NCBI GenBank assembly: GCA_016303065.1
Contig: JAEDMJ010000050.1
Location: forward strand, 1-12,918
DNA from: Clostridiales bacterium
Lineage (GTDB): Bacteria > Bacillota > Clostridia > Oscillospirales > QAMX01
Reading direction: 5' to 3'
Length of the DNA stretch: 12,918 nt
Positions within the stretch are counted from its first letter, which is position 1. Each line of letters begins with the position of its first letter. A program made the translations under genes and the position numbers. Below, piece by piece: positions 5,453 through 12,918 of the stretch. Below the pieces are notes generated by a model. That model saw nothing but the letters and a program-made list of their open reading frames with translations. It did no database searches and had not been told where the DNA came from.

Positions 5453-8400
5453 ATGAAAAAATTCAGAAAAGCCTTGGCTCTTTTGCTGGCTCTCTGCATG
5501 GTGATCGGTCTTGTCCCGGCGTCGCTTGCCGCGGGCGAGTCCGACGGGAGCGGCGCGGTTGACGGCTATCTTTACAACATAGTCCATGTCGACTGCGGAA
5601 GAAAATACTTCAGCCCGGAGAACCTGAAAAAGATAATAGACAGTGCGGCGGCGGCCGGGTTTAACCAGGTCGAGCTCTATCTGTCGGATAACCAGGGGTT
5701 CAGGTTTGCTCTTGACGATATGAGCATTACCACGACTTACGGTACATACGATCTGACTCCTGCTCTCGGCGACGGTTACTCTGACGGAAGCAAGTATCCG
5801 GATTACTCCGGAGCGTATCTCACTCAGTCGGAGATGACCGGGATCATTGCATATGCAAAGACAAAGAACATCGATATCGTCCCCTGCATCAATGTTCCCG
5901 GACACATGGGCGCGATACTTGAAGAGTTCACATCTTTCCGTTACACGAAGAATTCCTCAACCTCGAACAGCTCCGTTGACCTTAACAACGATGAAGCGGT
6001 CGCCTTTGCCCTTGGCATAACCGCGAAGTATGCCGAATACTTCGCCGGACAGGGCTGCAATTTCTACAATATCGGTGCGGACGAATATGCCAACGATCTC
6101 TCCTCCATGGGCTTTGAAGGCATGGGGCAGACGATGTACAATAAGTTTGTGGCATTTATGAACGACGCCGCCGACATAATTATCGCCGCCGGAATGACCC
6201 CCCGCGCATTCAACGACGGATTCTATTATAAGGATTATACGTCCGGACAGATCAACAGTGAGTATGAGGTCTGCTACTGGACTTCCGGCTGGGGCGGATA
6301 TGACGTTGCGACCGCCGAGACCATTGCCTCCAAGGGACATAAGCTTATCAACACCCATGGGGATTATTACTGGGTCCTCGGAAATTCGAGCTGGCAGTGC
6401 AGCGCCACAAAAGCATCTCAGTTTGACTACACGACATTCCAGAGCGGTACTATCGCCGCCCCCGCCGGCTCGATGTTCTGCATCTGGTGCGACGTTGCCA
6501 ACACCAACGGCCAGGACGGCGGCACGGCGGTCGTTTCCGATACCGCCGACGTTATTGCCGCGTTCGGCGCGGTGCTTCCCGCCGTGGCGCCGACTGTGAA
6601 TGCGTCGAATATTGTGACATTGGAAAGCAACGGAGTGTTTGTCACGGCACCCGATCTGACCGGGCTTTCTGCGGAGACGACGACCGCGCCGGCCATTGAC
6701 GGCGCCAACAATGTCAAAGCCTGGAACATCGTTCCCTCGACGGCGGAGGGCAGCTACACCGCCTCGGCAAGCGTCAGGGTTCCGGTTCCCTCCGGCTGGA
6801 ACACTTCCAACATGGGGGCCTTCGTTGTCAACCCGAACGGAAGCGTCTCGCTCATTAAGGGGACCTACGCGGAGGGCTATTACACCTATACGGCGCCGCA
6901 CTTTTCCGTGACCGGCGTTTATGACGTCGAAGCCGCGGCCATCGACGCCAAGGACACCGTTTCGCAAGACGGAACAGAGGACGTATACGAGCTCGATACA
7001 AACGGCCTTGACTCAGGTTCGCAGTATCTGATCGTTTACAAGACCAGCGCAAGTGCTTCCACAGGTTTGGCTCTCAACACAAGCAAGGGAAGCACGAACG
7101 TAACCATCAGCGGAAACAACGCGACGCCGTCGGGCGACGCAGGCTCGGCTCTCTGGACGTATACGACTGAGTATTCTGGATACAGCAAATATTTGTCCAA
7201 CGGGAGCAATTACCTCTATCCTTCCAGGAGCGGCAGGAATTATACATTAAATATCAACAGCACAAAGACTTCTGTTACAATATCCAATTCCAGCACTGGC
7301 AGTGTGCATTATATTAGAACCGGCGGACTCTTTTCCGGATACTCATACGTATATTGCAACGGCAGCAGCTGGACTGCGAGCGGCGAACAACAAGATCTTT
7401 ATTTCTACAAATACACGCCCGGCACTGCGACCTATACCGTTGATCCGGCTCTTCAGAGCGCCCGCATCGACGCTTTGGACAAGGTGGAAAACGACGGATA
7501 CACCGACGAAAGCTGGACAGCGTATCAGAACGCGCTGACCGCGGCGCAGAATAAGCTCACCGAGGTCAGCGGCGCTACATACAACAGCGAGGCGGAGGCG
7601 AACGAAGCTCTTGCCGACCTGACAGCGCTTGTCGACGCTCTTGAGACCGCAAAGAACAATCTCAAAAAGGCAAGGACGATCACGGTCGAATATATAGCGG
7701 ACGGAGTTGCGGTCAAGACGGAGACTTTGAAAGTTGCGGTTGACGCCGCGAGCGTGACTCTTGGTTCTCCGTTTACGGTTGACGGCATGATCTATTCCGT
7801 CGCCGATACAACGCTCGTGCTTACGGATGCGGCGACGTACACTGTGAATGTCACAGCGGTCGAAGAAGACCTCAGCAGGGTCGACCCGCTCACGGTTGAA
7901 TACTGGATCACAAACCGTCCGGTGACTGCCGGCGGTGCAGAGTCCATAGAGATCTCCGCCGAAGATGCATACGGCAAAAACGGCGTTTTGATCAAAAATC
8001 TTGTTCCGGCGGAAGGCACGATCGAATCCAATACTGCGGTTTACTGGAAGTCCACACGTCTTGCAAGCGACAATAAGCAGACGGAAGCTTCCGGCGTCAA
8101 CAAGACAAGTTCAGGAAGCGACTTTGCTTACATTCGCTATTGGAACGGTTCCTGGGCTTATTCTGCCGACGGAGCCCAGTGGACAAATGTTGCTTCGGGA
8201 GATCAGATAGTTGCGTACTATCTCCAGTTTGTGCAGGTGACGGACGAGATCGATTCGCTTGTTGTCGACTGGGGCGAGGTGCCGTCCACAAGCTATAACA
8301 GCGAAAACTTTGTCCTTTTGGACTATGCCGTTAAGTATGAATCCGGCGAGAGGGTCCCCGACGCTTTCCCTGTCAGCGGAAAAACTCAGGCATTCCACTG

Positions 8401-10930
8401 CGACCCGAACGATACCAATACGGTTCATCAGTACAACGGCGGGAGCAGCTCAACCTGGTCTAATAACTACCGTGAAATCAGCATGATTTATGCTCGCGAG
8501 ACTGCCGAATATGAAGTCTACATGATCACCGTCACACCGACGAGCGACAGCCGGACGACAGAGGTTGCCGGCAACGCCAACAAGGCCACAAGCTATACAT
8601 ACGGTGGTACGGAAAAGGTCATATGGGTTGACGACGAGGCAAATCTCGGCGAATTTGCAGATGAAAGCCGGCATTATACCAGCATTTCCGGAGAGATAGC
8701 TTACTCTGTCGGAGGAGAGGCCATTGTGCCGGGTCTGGAGATTTTCAACCGCCACGGCATGCTTGTGACCTATTATGTCAGAGCAAAGGTCACAACGGAT
8801 TCGCTCTCTGTGCATTATGTTGACATTACAGACGGTGTCGGAAGTCTTGAATTCTACGCATACAATATCGCCGTAAATCAGAACACGGTTTTTAATGAGA
8901 ATATCAAGCTTGACAAAACAATTACCACTGGCAACAGGGTCATAAACGGCGCCGTTGTAAACAGTCTCGGAAAAACGCAGACCGTTTCGTCGGATCTGTC
9001 CACTCTGCCCGCTCTGAGCGCGCAGTACCGTTACAGCGAGTACGAGTGCGTGGATCTCGTTCGCAGTGAAGACGGAAAAGACGTATATCTGTATTACAAG
9101 TTCAATTCCGTTGTAATGTTTGTCGCGGACTTCGGTCTTCCCATCGAGATCAAAGCCTCCGATTTAAATTCGGAGCTGACGGACGATACCATAAAGAGCA
9201 TAGCTTACTCCGGTTCGGCCGGCACCAAATTCGGCACCCTTAAAGTCAGCGGAAAAACTCTTGTGTACACTCCGTCCGCCGTTCTGACCGGGCTTGACAG
9301 CTTCACCGTTACTGTCAGGACAGGGGACAACGCGGATGATCAGATTTCCTACAGAGTGCACATCGTTCCGGCGACTACGGTCTACTATGAAGAGGGCTTT
9401 GCGGAGTATTCCGGCAGCGGCTGGGACGGCGGCGCAAGCCTTGGCACGGGAACCCAGACGACTTCCCCTGCAGGCTCCGGAGATTATTACGGCTTTGACG
9501 CAAAGTATGCCGCCGAAGCCGCAGGACCCTCCAACAAAACCGAAGCCACGAGCACAATGATCAACGACGAAGCGACATTCACGTTCAGCGGAACCGGCGT
9601 CGACATTTACGCAAACTGCCGGGAAGACTCCGGAATTATGGTCGTTCTCCTCTATGCGGTGAACGGCGACGGAACCGAATCGCTTCGCAAGTATTACCGC
9701 GTTGACACCCACACGGAGGCCGGCGCTTCCGGTGTGACCTCGGGTCAGGCCGTTGAATCCTACAACCTGCCGGTGGTCTCAGTCAGCGGTCTTGATTACG
9801 GCTCCTACAAGGTTGTCGTCCGCCACGGCGGATATTACGCCGACGGAAACACCGTCGTCAGGGACATCATGTTCGACGGCTTCCGTGTCTTCAACACGAT
9901 GAATAACGCCGCTGACAGCATCGTGTATGCCGCCGACGGCGAGGCTTCCCCGAACTTTGACGAGATCCGCGATCATGTCCTTAACGCGCTCGGCGTTGCC
10001 AATATTTCCGACAGCGAAAGCTATACGAAAGAGGAGCTTGACTCCGCCGCAGGTCAGATTTACAACAGCACTACCGGAAGCGGAATCGTTATCCTGAGCG
10101 AAAATTGCAGCATCGGAACCGGGATCGACGTCAGGGACCTTCTTGACAACGGTCCGAAGAACGAGCTCTTCCTCCGCCCGGGCGAGACGCTCACATTCAA
10201 GCTTGCAAACGGCATAAACAATATCCAGATCGGCTTGAAAGCGGTTAACGCTTCGGTCTCGGCGGCGATCAACGGCAATTCTCAGACGGTCACGTCCAGC
10301 ACCGATATGTTCTATGAACTCGGAGACGCCGCAGGTCAGGTCATCACCATTTCCAACAACGGCGGCGGCATCCTCTCCGTCACTGATCTGAAGTTCTTCG
10401 GCACTCCGTCCGCGGAGGACGAAGCCTCAGGATATTCGCTCTTCTCCCGCATGAGCAGAGCGAACTTCATGACGGCGTTCAGCCTCATGGGTATGCGCTC
10501 GGTAAGCGATGATCCCGCCGATACGACCGCAGGCGGCGCGGAAGACGGCTCGGGCTCCGTTTCCGAACCCCCGGCATCTTCCTCCGACACGACGGTTCCC
10601 TCGGATTCCTCCGATGTGACGACTTCGGCTCCGGATTCCTCCGATGTGACGACTTCTGCCCCGGACACCTCCGAAGCGGGCGATTCCGAGCCGTCGGGCC
10701 CGGACGGAACCACAGTCTCCTCCGGGGACAACGATGAAACGACCTCCGAACCGCCCGCAGAAGGCGAAGAGACGGACGTTTCTTCCGAAAACGCGGACAA
10801 TTCCGGCGAAGACAGCGGAGATCCCTTTACCGGACGCCGGAACGACATTCTTATCTGGGCGGTGATCGCTCTCGTTTCCTCTGCCGCGGCTGCGGCGGCG
10901 ATCATCATGGTCAGAAAGAAGATTCTCTGA
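5453..10930 (+). CDS. Giant cell-wall-anchored GH20 beta-N-acetylhexosaminidase
   Basis: GH20 enzymes release terminal GlcNAc/GalNAc (or lacto-N-biose) from glycans by substrate-assisted catalysis. Domains, approximate residues: signal peptide 1-27 (K-K-F-R-K, then a Leu/Ala-rich core, ending SLAAG); catalytic barrel 40-378 with INVPGHM (148-152) and NIGADEY carrying the acid pair D210-E211; a beta-sandwich 381-495; a trefoil-like region 497-655 rich in Ser/Tyr; a FIVAR helical module 665-738; stalk modules 740-1220; a tandem-95/cadherin-like module 1222-1305; two beta-sandwich modules 1306-1482 and about 1500-1650; a Ser/Thr/Pro/Glu linker 1684-1790; then D-P-F-T-G, a hydrophobic helix (about 1797-1817) and a basic R-K-K tail. 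The last part is a sortase-type signal with a non-canonical pentapeptide. GAGGAGG lies 8 nt before the ATG. It follows the radical SAM gene by 98 nt; no good promoter is visible, so partial co-transcription is possible. Exact substrate is unknown. Confidence 0.9.
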   Translation: MKKFRKALALLLALCMVIGLVPASLAAGESDGSGAVDGYLYNIVHVDCGRKYFSPENLKKIIDSAAAAGFNQVELYLSDNQGFRFALDDMSITTTYGTYDLTPALGDGYSDGSKYPDYSGAYLTQSEMTGIIAYAKTKNIDIVPCINVPGHMGAILEEFTSFRYTKNSSTSNSSVDLNNDEAVAFALGITAKYAEYFAGQGCNFYNIGADEYANDLSSMGFEGMGQTMYNKFVAFMNDAADIIIAAGMTPRAFNDGFYYKDYTSGQINSEYEVCYWTSGWGGYDVATAETIASKGHKLINTHGDYYWVLGNSSWQCSATKASQFDYTTFQSGTIAAPAGSMFCIWCDVANTNGQDGGTAVVSDTADVIAAFGAVLPAVAPTVNASNIVTLESNGVFVTAPDLTGLSAETTTAPAIDGANNVKAWNIVPSTAEGSYTASASVRVPVPSGWNTSNMGAFVVNPNGSVSLIKGTYAEGYYTYTAPHFSVTGVYDVEAAAIDAKDTVSQDGTEDVYELDTNGLDSGSQYLIVYKTSASASTGLALNTSKGSTNVTISGNNATPSGDAGSALWTYTTEYSGYSKYLSNGSNYLYPSRSGRNYTLNINSTKTSVTISNSSTGSVHYIRTGGLFSGYSYVYCNGSSWTASGEQQDLYFYKYTPGTATYTVDPALQSARIDALDKVENDGYTDESWTAYQNALTAAQNKLTEVSGATYNSEAEANEALADLTALVDALETAKNNLKKARTITVEYIADGVAVKTETLKVAVDAASVTLGSPFTVDGMIYSVADTTLVLTDAATYTVNVTAVEEDLSRVDPLTVEYWITNRPVTAGGAESIEISAEDAYGKNGVLIKNLVPAEGTIESNTAVYWKSTRLASDNKQTEASGVNKTSSGSDFAYIRYWNGSWAYSADGAQWTNVASGDQIVAYYLQFVQVTDEIDSLVVDWGEVPSTSYNSENFVLLDYAVKYESGERVPDAFPVSGKTQAFHCDPNDTNTVHQYNGGSSSTWSNNYREISMIYARETAEYEVYMITVTPTSDSRTTEVAGNANKATSYTYGGTEKVIWVDDEANLGEFADESRHYTSISGEIAYSVGGEAIVPGLEIFNRHGMLVTYYVRAKVTTDSLSVHYVDITDGVGSLEFYAYNIAVNQNTVFNENIKLDKTITTGNRVINGAVVNSLGKTQTVSSDLSTLPALSAQYRYSEYECVDLVRSEDGKDVYLYYKFNSVVMFVADFGLPIEIKASDLNSELTDDTIKSIAYSGSAGTKFGTLKVSGKTLVYTPSAVLTGLDSFTVTVRTGDNADDQISYRVHIVPATTVYYEEGFAEYSGSGWDGGASLGTGTQTTSPAGSGDYYGFDAKYAAEAAGPSNKTEATSTMINDEATFTFSGTGVDIYANCREDSGIMVVLLYAVNGDGTESLRKYYRVDTHTEAGASGVTSGQAVESYNLPVVSVSGLDYGSYKVVVRHGGYYADGNTVVRDIMFDGFRVFNTMNNAADSIVYAADGEASPNFDEIRDHVLNALGVANISDSESYTKEELDSAAGQIYNSTTGSGIVILSENCSIGTGIDVRDLLDNGPKNELFLRPGETLTFKLANGINNIQIGLKAVNASVSAAINGNSQTVTSSTDMFYELGDAAGQVITISNNGGGILSVTDLKFFGTPSAEDEASGYSLFSRMSRANFMTAFSLMGMRSVSDDPADTTAGGAEDGSGSVSEPPASSSDTTVPSDSSDVTTSAPDSSDVTTSAPDTSEAGDSEPSGPDGTTVSSGDNDETTSEPPAEGEETDVSSENADNSGEDSGDPFTGRRNDILIWAVIALVSSAAAAAAIIMVRKKIL
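10603..10662 (+). repeat. Tandem 30-bp repeat in the hexosaminidase linker
   Basis: Two near-identical 30-bp units (10603-10632 and 10633-10662) encode the repeated decapeptide DSSDVTTSAP. It lies in the Ser/Thr/Pro/Glu-rich wall-spanning linker. In-frame unit changes would alter linker length without breaking the gene. Confidence 0.85.
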
Positions 10931-10952
10931 TTCAACTCTCCGGCCTGAAACT

Positions 10953-11008
10953 TAAAAAAAATAAATCGTCCCGGAATGCCAGGAGAATGGCATTCCGGGA
11001 CGATTTTT
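10953..11008. terminator. Bidirectional intrinsic terminator
   Basis: A perfect 18-bp stem (10963-10980 with 10989-11006) and an 8-nt loop is flanked by T5 on the plus strand (11004-11008) and by a longer A-rich run at 10953-10965, which reads as a U-tract on the minus strand. It can end both the hexosaminidase transcript and the convergent amidohydrolase transcript. Confidence 0.88.
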
Positions 11009-11116
11009 GCCGTAAAGGCGGGATTTTGAGCGGATTTGAAATGAAAAAACGCGCTGTTTGAAAGCCGCCGGGAAAAAACCGGTTGAAGCATGGGGGCAAA
11101 AAGCCGGGAAAGGGAT

Positions 11117-11144
11117 GCGCGCCCCCGGGGGAAAGCGCTTTTTT
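11117..11144 (+). terminator. Possible second plus-strand terminator
   Basis: GCGC (11117-11120) can pair with GCGC (11135-11138) around a C5-G5 core, followed by T6 (11139-11144) that touches the amidohydrolase stop codon. The stem has a small internal loop, so it is weaker than the upstream terminator. The 11009-11116 stretch between them shows nothing I can identify. Confidence 0.3.
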
Positions 11145-12367
11145 CAGAAGCCGTAAAACTCTTTTGGGTTGTCGGAGAGCATCTTCCGCCCGTGTTCAAG
11201 GGCACGCTCAAGGGTCATTTCTCCGCGTTCGATCTTTGCCGCAAGAACCTCTGCGATAGTCTCCCTTGCCATGCAAAGATGACCGAAGATCTTTTCGACA
11301 ACGTAGTAGTCGCCGCCGAAACCGAAAATCTTGTTGTCCGGCAGCATTTCCAGCATTTCGTCCAGAGCGTCAAAGGCAAAACGGCGGCTTATGAGATAGG
11401 TCCAGGCCATATTCATGCGGACGCCGGGCCAGACTTTTCCGAGCATGATCGCCTCTCTGACATATGGATAGCCCACGTGGTAAAGGTCGATTCTGTGAAA
11501 ATGATGTTCGCGGATGAAGGGCAAAAGGCCGGAGGGGTTCAGCTCGCGGTAGTCATTCCAGTATCCCGTGTGGACGCAGCAGACAAGGCCGAGCTCACCG
11601 GCGGCGAGCATCTGGGAAAGCCTGAGGTAATTGTTGAGCGGGTTATTCTGGGGAAGAACGAGAGTCGGGTCGTTTTTCAGACGGAGAAGTGTCGCTTCCG
11701 CTTCAGCCTCCGGGACAGGTGCGGTGTCGAACGCGAAGATTTTCATTCCGACCGCGCCGAGCCTGCGCGCGTCGGAAAGCCGGAGGCGGGCAAGCCCGGC
11801 GGCCTCGGAGGCAGAGCCGGGGAGGCGCCCGAAAGCTTCGGTAAGCTCGGATGCGGAGCTTGCTCCGACGGCCCAGACGGTCTGTGCAAGAAGACCGCCC
11901 TCGTCGTCGCCGGGGATACCGTCGCAGTTTATGGCTTTTTCAATACCGCACACGTCGCGAAGCACCCGACGGTAGAGTCCCGGCGTGTTGTTCGATGCGA
12001 TGACTTCGGAGACGGCGCGGTAGTTTTCGTCGGTGAGCTCGGTCACGCCGCAGAACCGCTCGAGCGTGATGTGCGCCGCGCGGCAGTAGCAGGTGTCCTT
12101 CATCTTTTCGTACCAGGGCTTGAAAACGCGCCATTTCCAATCCGGATCGCCGGGCTCCCACAGGAGCTTTGCCATGGTGGGCTTGTCCAGACCGGCTGTG
12201 TAGAGGTCGTGCTGGCAGTAGTGGGAAAAAAGCGTGAACGCGTCCGGCGAGGAGGCGAGACGCTCGCGCTCGGGGGGAAGATGCTCGTGGCAGTCGTATA
12301 TGCGGAGCTTTTCAAGCTCCGAGATGATGCCGGCGGCAAGTGAGTTTGGTTTTGTGCGGTAGAACAC
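11144..12367 (-). CDS. Amidohydrolase-superfamily protein (uronate-isomerase-like)
   Basis: The 407-residue protein has the ligand set of a metal-dependent amidohydrolase barrel: YDCHEH (D25, H27, H29), V-G-M-K-I-F (K209), CVHTGYW (H266), YHVGYP (H297) and F-G-G-D-Y-Y (D353). The N-terminal D-x-H-x-H and the C-terminal D-N-P-K-E-F-Y segment resemble both the Amidohydro_2 family and glucuronate isomerase (UxaC), which converts uronates to ketoses. I cannot decide between a hydrolase/decarboxylase and an isomerase, so no symbol is given. Start choice: GTG 12367 has AGAGG 10 nt upstream (12378-12382). An in-frame ATG at 12457 would add about 30 Pro/Lys-rich residues translated from a homopolymer-rich leader and lies 5' of the ribosome binding site, so it was not chosen. 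A promoter and a palindrome lie upstream. Confidence 0.8.
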   Translation of the reverse strand: MFYRTKPNSLAAGIISELEKLRIYDCHEHLPPERERLASSPDAFTLFSHYCQHDLYTAGLDKPTMAKLLWEPGDPDWKWRVFKPWYEKMKDTCYCRAAHITLERFCGVTELTDENYRAVSEVIASNNTPGLYRRVLRDVCGIEKAINCDGIPGDDEGGLLAQTVWAVGASSASELTEAFGRLPGSASEAAGLARLRLSDARRLGAVGMKIFAFDTAPVPEAEAEATLLRLKNDPTLVLPQNNPLNNYLRLSQMLAAGELGLVCCVHTGYWNDYRELNPSGLLPFIREHHFHRIDLYHVGYPYVREAIMLGKVWPGVRMNMAWTYLISRRFAFDALDEMLEMLPDNKIFGFGGDYYVVEKIFGHLCMARETIAEVLAAKIERGEMTLERALEHGRKMLSDNPKEFYGF

Positions 12368-12450
12368 TGTACTGACACCTCTTTCTGCGGCGATTTTTTG
12401 GGGGAGGGAAGGCTTTTTTGGGGGGGCTTGCGGCTCCGGCGGCGGCTTTT

Positions 12451-12466
12451 GGCGCATTTATGCGCC
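12451..12466. promoter_or_regulatory. 16-bp palindrome, candidate operator or 5' hairpin
   Basis: GGCGCATTTATGCGCC has perfect 7-bp arms around a 2-bp centre. It begins about 12 bp downstream of the minus-strand -10 box, at roughly +6 to +21 of the amidohydrolase transcript. That is a classic place for a repressor site; as RNA it would form a 6-bp hairpin with a 4-nt loop. Confidence 0.5.
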
Positions 12467-12478
12467 GATCACAGAAAA

Positions 12479-12507
12479 AGTATAGCATAGCGGGAGGCAA
12501 TTTGCAA
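12479..12507 (-). promoter_or_regulatory. Sigma-A promoter of the amidohydrolase gene
   Basis: On the minus strand TTGCAA (12502-12507), a 17-bp spacer and TATACT (12479-12484) form a good promoter. Transcription would begin near 12472, about 105 nt before the GTG start. Confidence 0.62.
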
Positions 12508-12538
12508 TATTGCGGGGAAAATGCTCCGGAAAAAGAGA

Positions 12539-12585
12539 CGAAATCCGACCTGCCGGGGACTTTTGCGTCTGCAAGCCGGATTTCG
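12539..12585. repeat. Inverted repeat with 9-bp arms
   Basis: CGAAATCCG (12539-12547) and CGGATTTCG (12577-12585) are perfect inverted copies separated by 29 bp. No function can be assigned. Confidence 0.5.
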
Positions 12586-12588
12586 GTT

Positions 12589-12664
12589 CCGGCTTTTCCG
12601 AAAAACGCGGCGGCGCGCTTTTTTCGCTTCCCTCCTGCCGGGCGAGGGAGCCGGAAAAAGCCGG
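12589..12664. repeat. Nested imperfect inverted repeats, possible structured RNA
   Basis: CCGGCTTTTCCG (12589-12600) pairs with CGGAAAAAGCCGG (12652-12664) with a single bulged A. Inside, TCCCTC (12629-12634) pairs with GAGGGA (12644-12649). No U-tract follows on either side, so it is not an obvious terminator. Confidence 0.4.
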
Positions 12665-12763
12665 GGACAAGTACGCTAAAAAGGGGGGGGATTCGGCGGC
12701 TCTTGCTTTCCCAAAAAAGTATCTGCGGGCGAAAAAATACACTTATTTCGGAAAGAAAAAACA

Positions 12764-12792
12764 TTGCATTTTCAGTCGGGCCGTGTTATAAT
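12764..12792 (+). promoter_or_regulatory. Sigma-A promoter of the TetR-family gene
   Basis: TTGCAT (12764-12769), a 17-bp spacer ending in TGT, and a perfect TATAAT (12787-12792) form a strong promoter. Transcription would begin near 12799, about 30 nt upstream of the GTG start. Confidence 0.78.
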
Positions 12793-12827
12793 TAATTGAA
12801 TGATAAGTTTTTGAAAGGGGGGATGAT

Positions 12828-12918
12828 GTGCGGGTACGAAACGAAGAAGATTTCAGGCGCAGGAAAAACGAGATCATGGAAAAATGCTACGAGTGCTATG
12901 CAGAGCACGGTCTGGGCT
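12828..12918 (+). CDS. TetR/AcrR-family regulator (partial, N-terminus)
   Basis: Only the first 30 codons are present. From GTG 12828 the translation is MRVRNEEDFRRRKNEIMEKC followed by YECYAEHGLG. This matches the first helix of TetR-family DNA-binding domains (basic residues, then 'I-M/L-x-x-x-x-x-x-F/Y-A-E-x-G'). The ligand-binding half lies beyond the window, so its target is unknown. AAAGGGGGG ends 5 nt before the GTG. An overlapping frame from ATG 12823 is also open to the edge but encodes no recognisable pattern. It is transcribed away from the amidohydrolase gene, so it could control that gene through the palindrome at 12451-12466; this is inference. Confidence 0.72.
   Translation, partial: MRVRNEEDFRRRKNEIMEKCYECYAEHGLG

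Larger units (their letters stand above)
12368..12827. other. 460-bp intergenic region with opposed promoters and inverted repeats
   Basis: No convincing gene lies here. It holds the minus-strand promoter and palindrome of the amidohydrolase gene, the plus-strand promoter of the TetR gene, homopolymer runs (G5 at 12400-12404, G7 at 12420-12426, G8 at 12683-12690), and two inverted repeats described separately. Confidence 0.7.

Noticed and set aside
10336..11211. Long minus-strand open frame opposite the hexosaminidase C-terminus
   Set aside because: It is the complement of the Ser/Thr/Pro/Glu linker and crosses the bidirectional terminator; composition explains it.
12368..12457. Upstream extension of the amidohydrolase to ATG 12457
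   Set aside because: The added residues are Pro/Lys-rich and come from homopolymer-rich DNA, the AGAGG at 12378-12382 fits GTG 12367, and the 12451-12466 palindrome would fall at the very start of the gene.
12823..12918. Alternative start frame beginning MMCGYETKK at the right edge
   Set aside because: It has no recognisable pattern, while the overlapping frame from GTG 12828 gives a clear TetR-type first helix.
1..12918. CRISPR arrays, tRNA, rRNA, insertion sequences
   Set aside because: I saw no regularly spaced repeats, no tRNA-like cloverleaf ending, no rRNA segments and no transposase.

Overview
The window looks like a chromosome segment of a spore-forming, moderately GC-rich Clostridia species, probably a gut Oscillospiraceae/Ruminococcaceae relative. 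The reasons are an intact pro-sigma-K gene, a very large secreted glycosidase with a C-terminal wall-sorting signal, strong AGGAGG-type ribosome binding sites, sigma-A promoters with 17-bp spacers, and codon use typical of that group. This taxonomic placement is inference; no database was searched.

Layout, left to right. (1) 1-507, minus: N-terminal part of an ABC exporter (membrane domain), cut by the window edge. (2) 655-1791, plus: nagA, GlcNAc-6-phosphate deacetylase, with its own strong promoter lying back to back with that of the ABC gene. (3) 1788-2489, minus: sigK, the late mother-cell sporulation sigma factor, tail to tail with nagA and with overlapping stop codons. (4) 2654-5354, plus: a compact cluster with the layout of a ribosomally made, post-translationally modified peptide (RiPP) pathway: promoter, PqqD-like recognition protein, an 80-residue four-cysteine precursor-like peptide, an HPr-kinase-like P-loop protein, and a radical SAM/SPASM enzyme. 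(5) 5453-10930, plus: a roughly 1825-residue multidomain family-20 beta-N-acetylhexosaminidase with signal peptide, stalk modules, Ser/Thr/Pro/Glu linker and a DPFTG-type sorting signal. (6) A perfect 18-bp bidirectional terminator. (7) 11144-12367, minus: an amidohydrolase-superfamily protein (uronate-isomerase-like or Amidohydro_2). (8) A 460-bp intergenic region with two opposed promoters, a 16-bp palindrome and nested inverted repeats. (9) 12828-12918, plus: start of a TetR-family regulator, cut by the right edge.

How the genes may work together. The surface hexosaminidase could release GlcNAc from host or bacterial glycans, and NagA processes GlcNAc-6-P inside the cell, so two steps of one amino-sugar route flank the peptide cluster. 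The peptide cluster is the most interesting part. A PqqD-type recognition element should present the precursor to the radical SAM/SPASM enzyme. The HPr-kinase-like protein recalls the kinase of the paeninodin lasso-peptide cluster, which phosphorylates a C-terminal serine; the precursor here also ends in serine. No lasso cyclase or protease, no dedicated exporter and no obvious immunity gene lies in the cluster, so the product, maturation and export are unknown.
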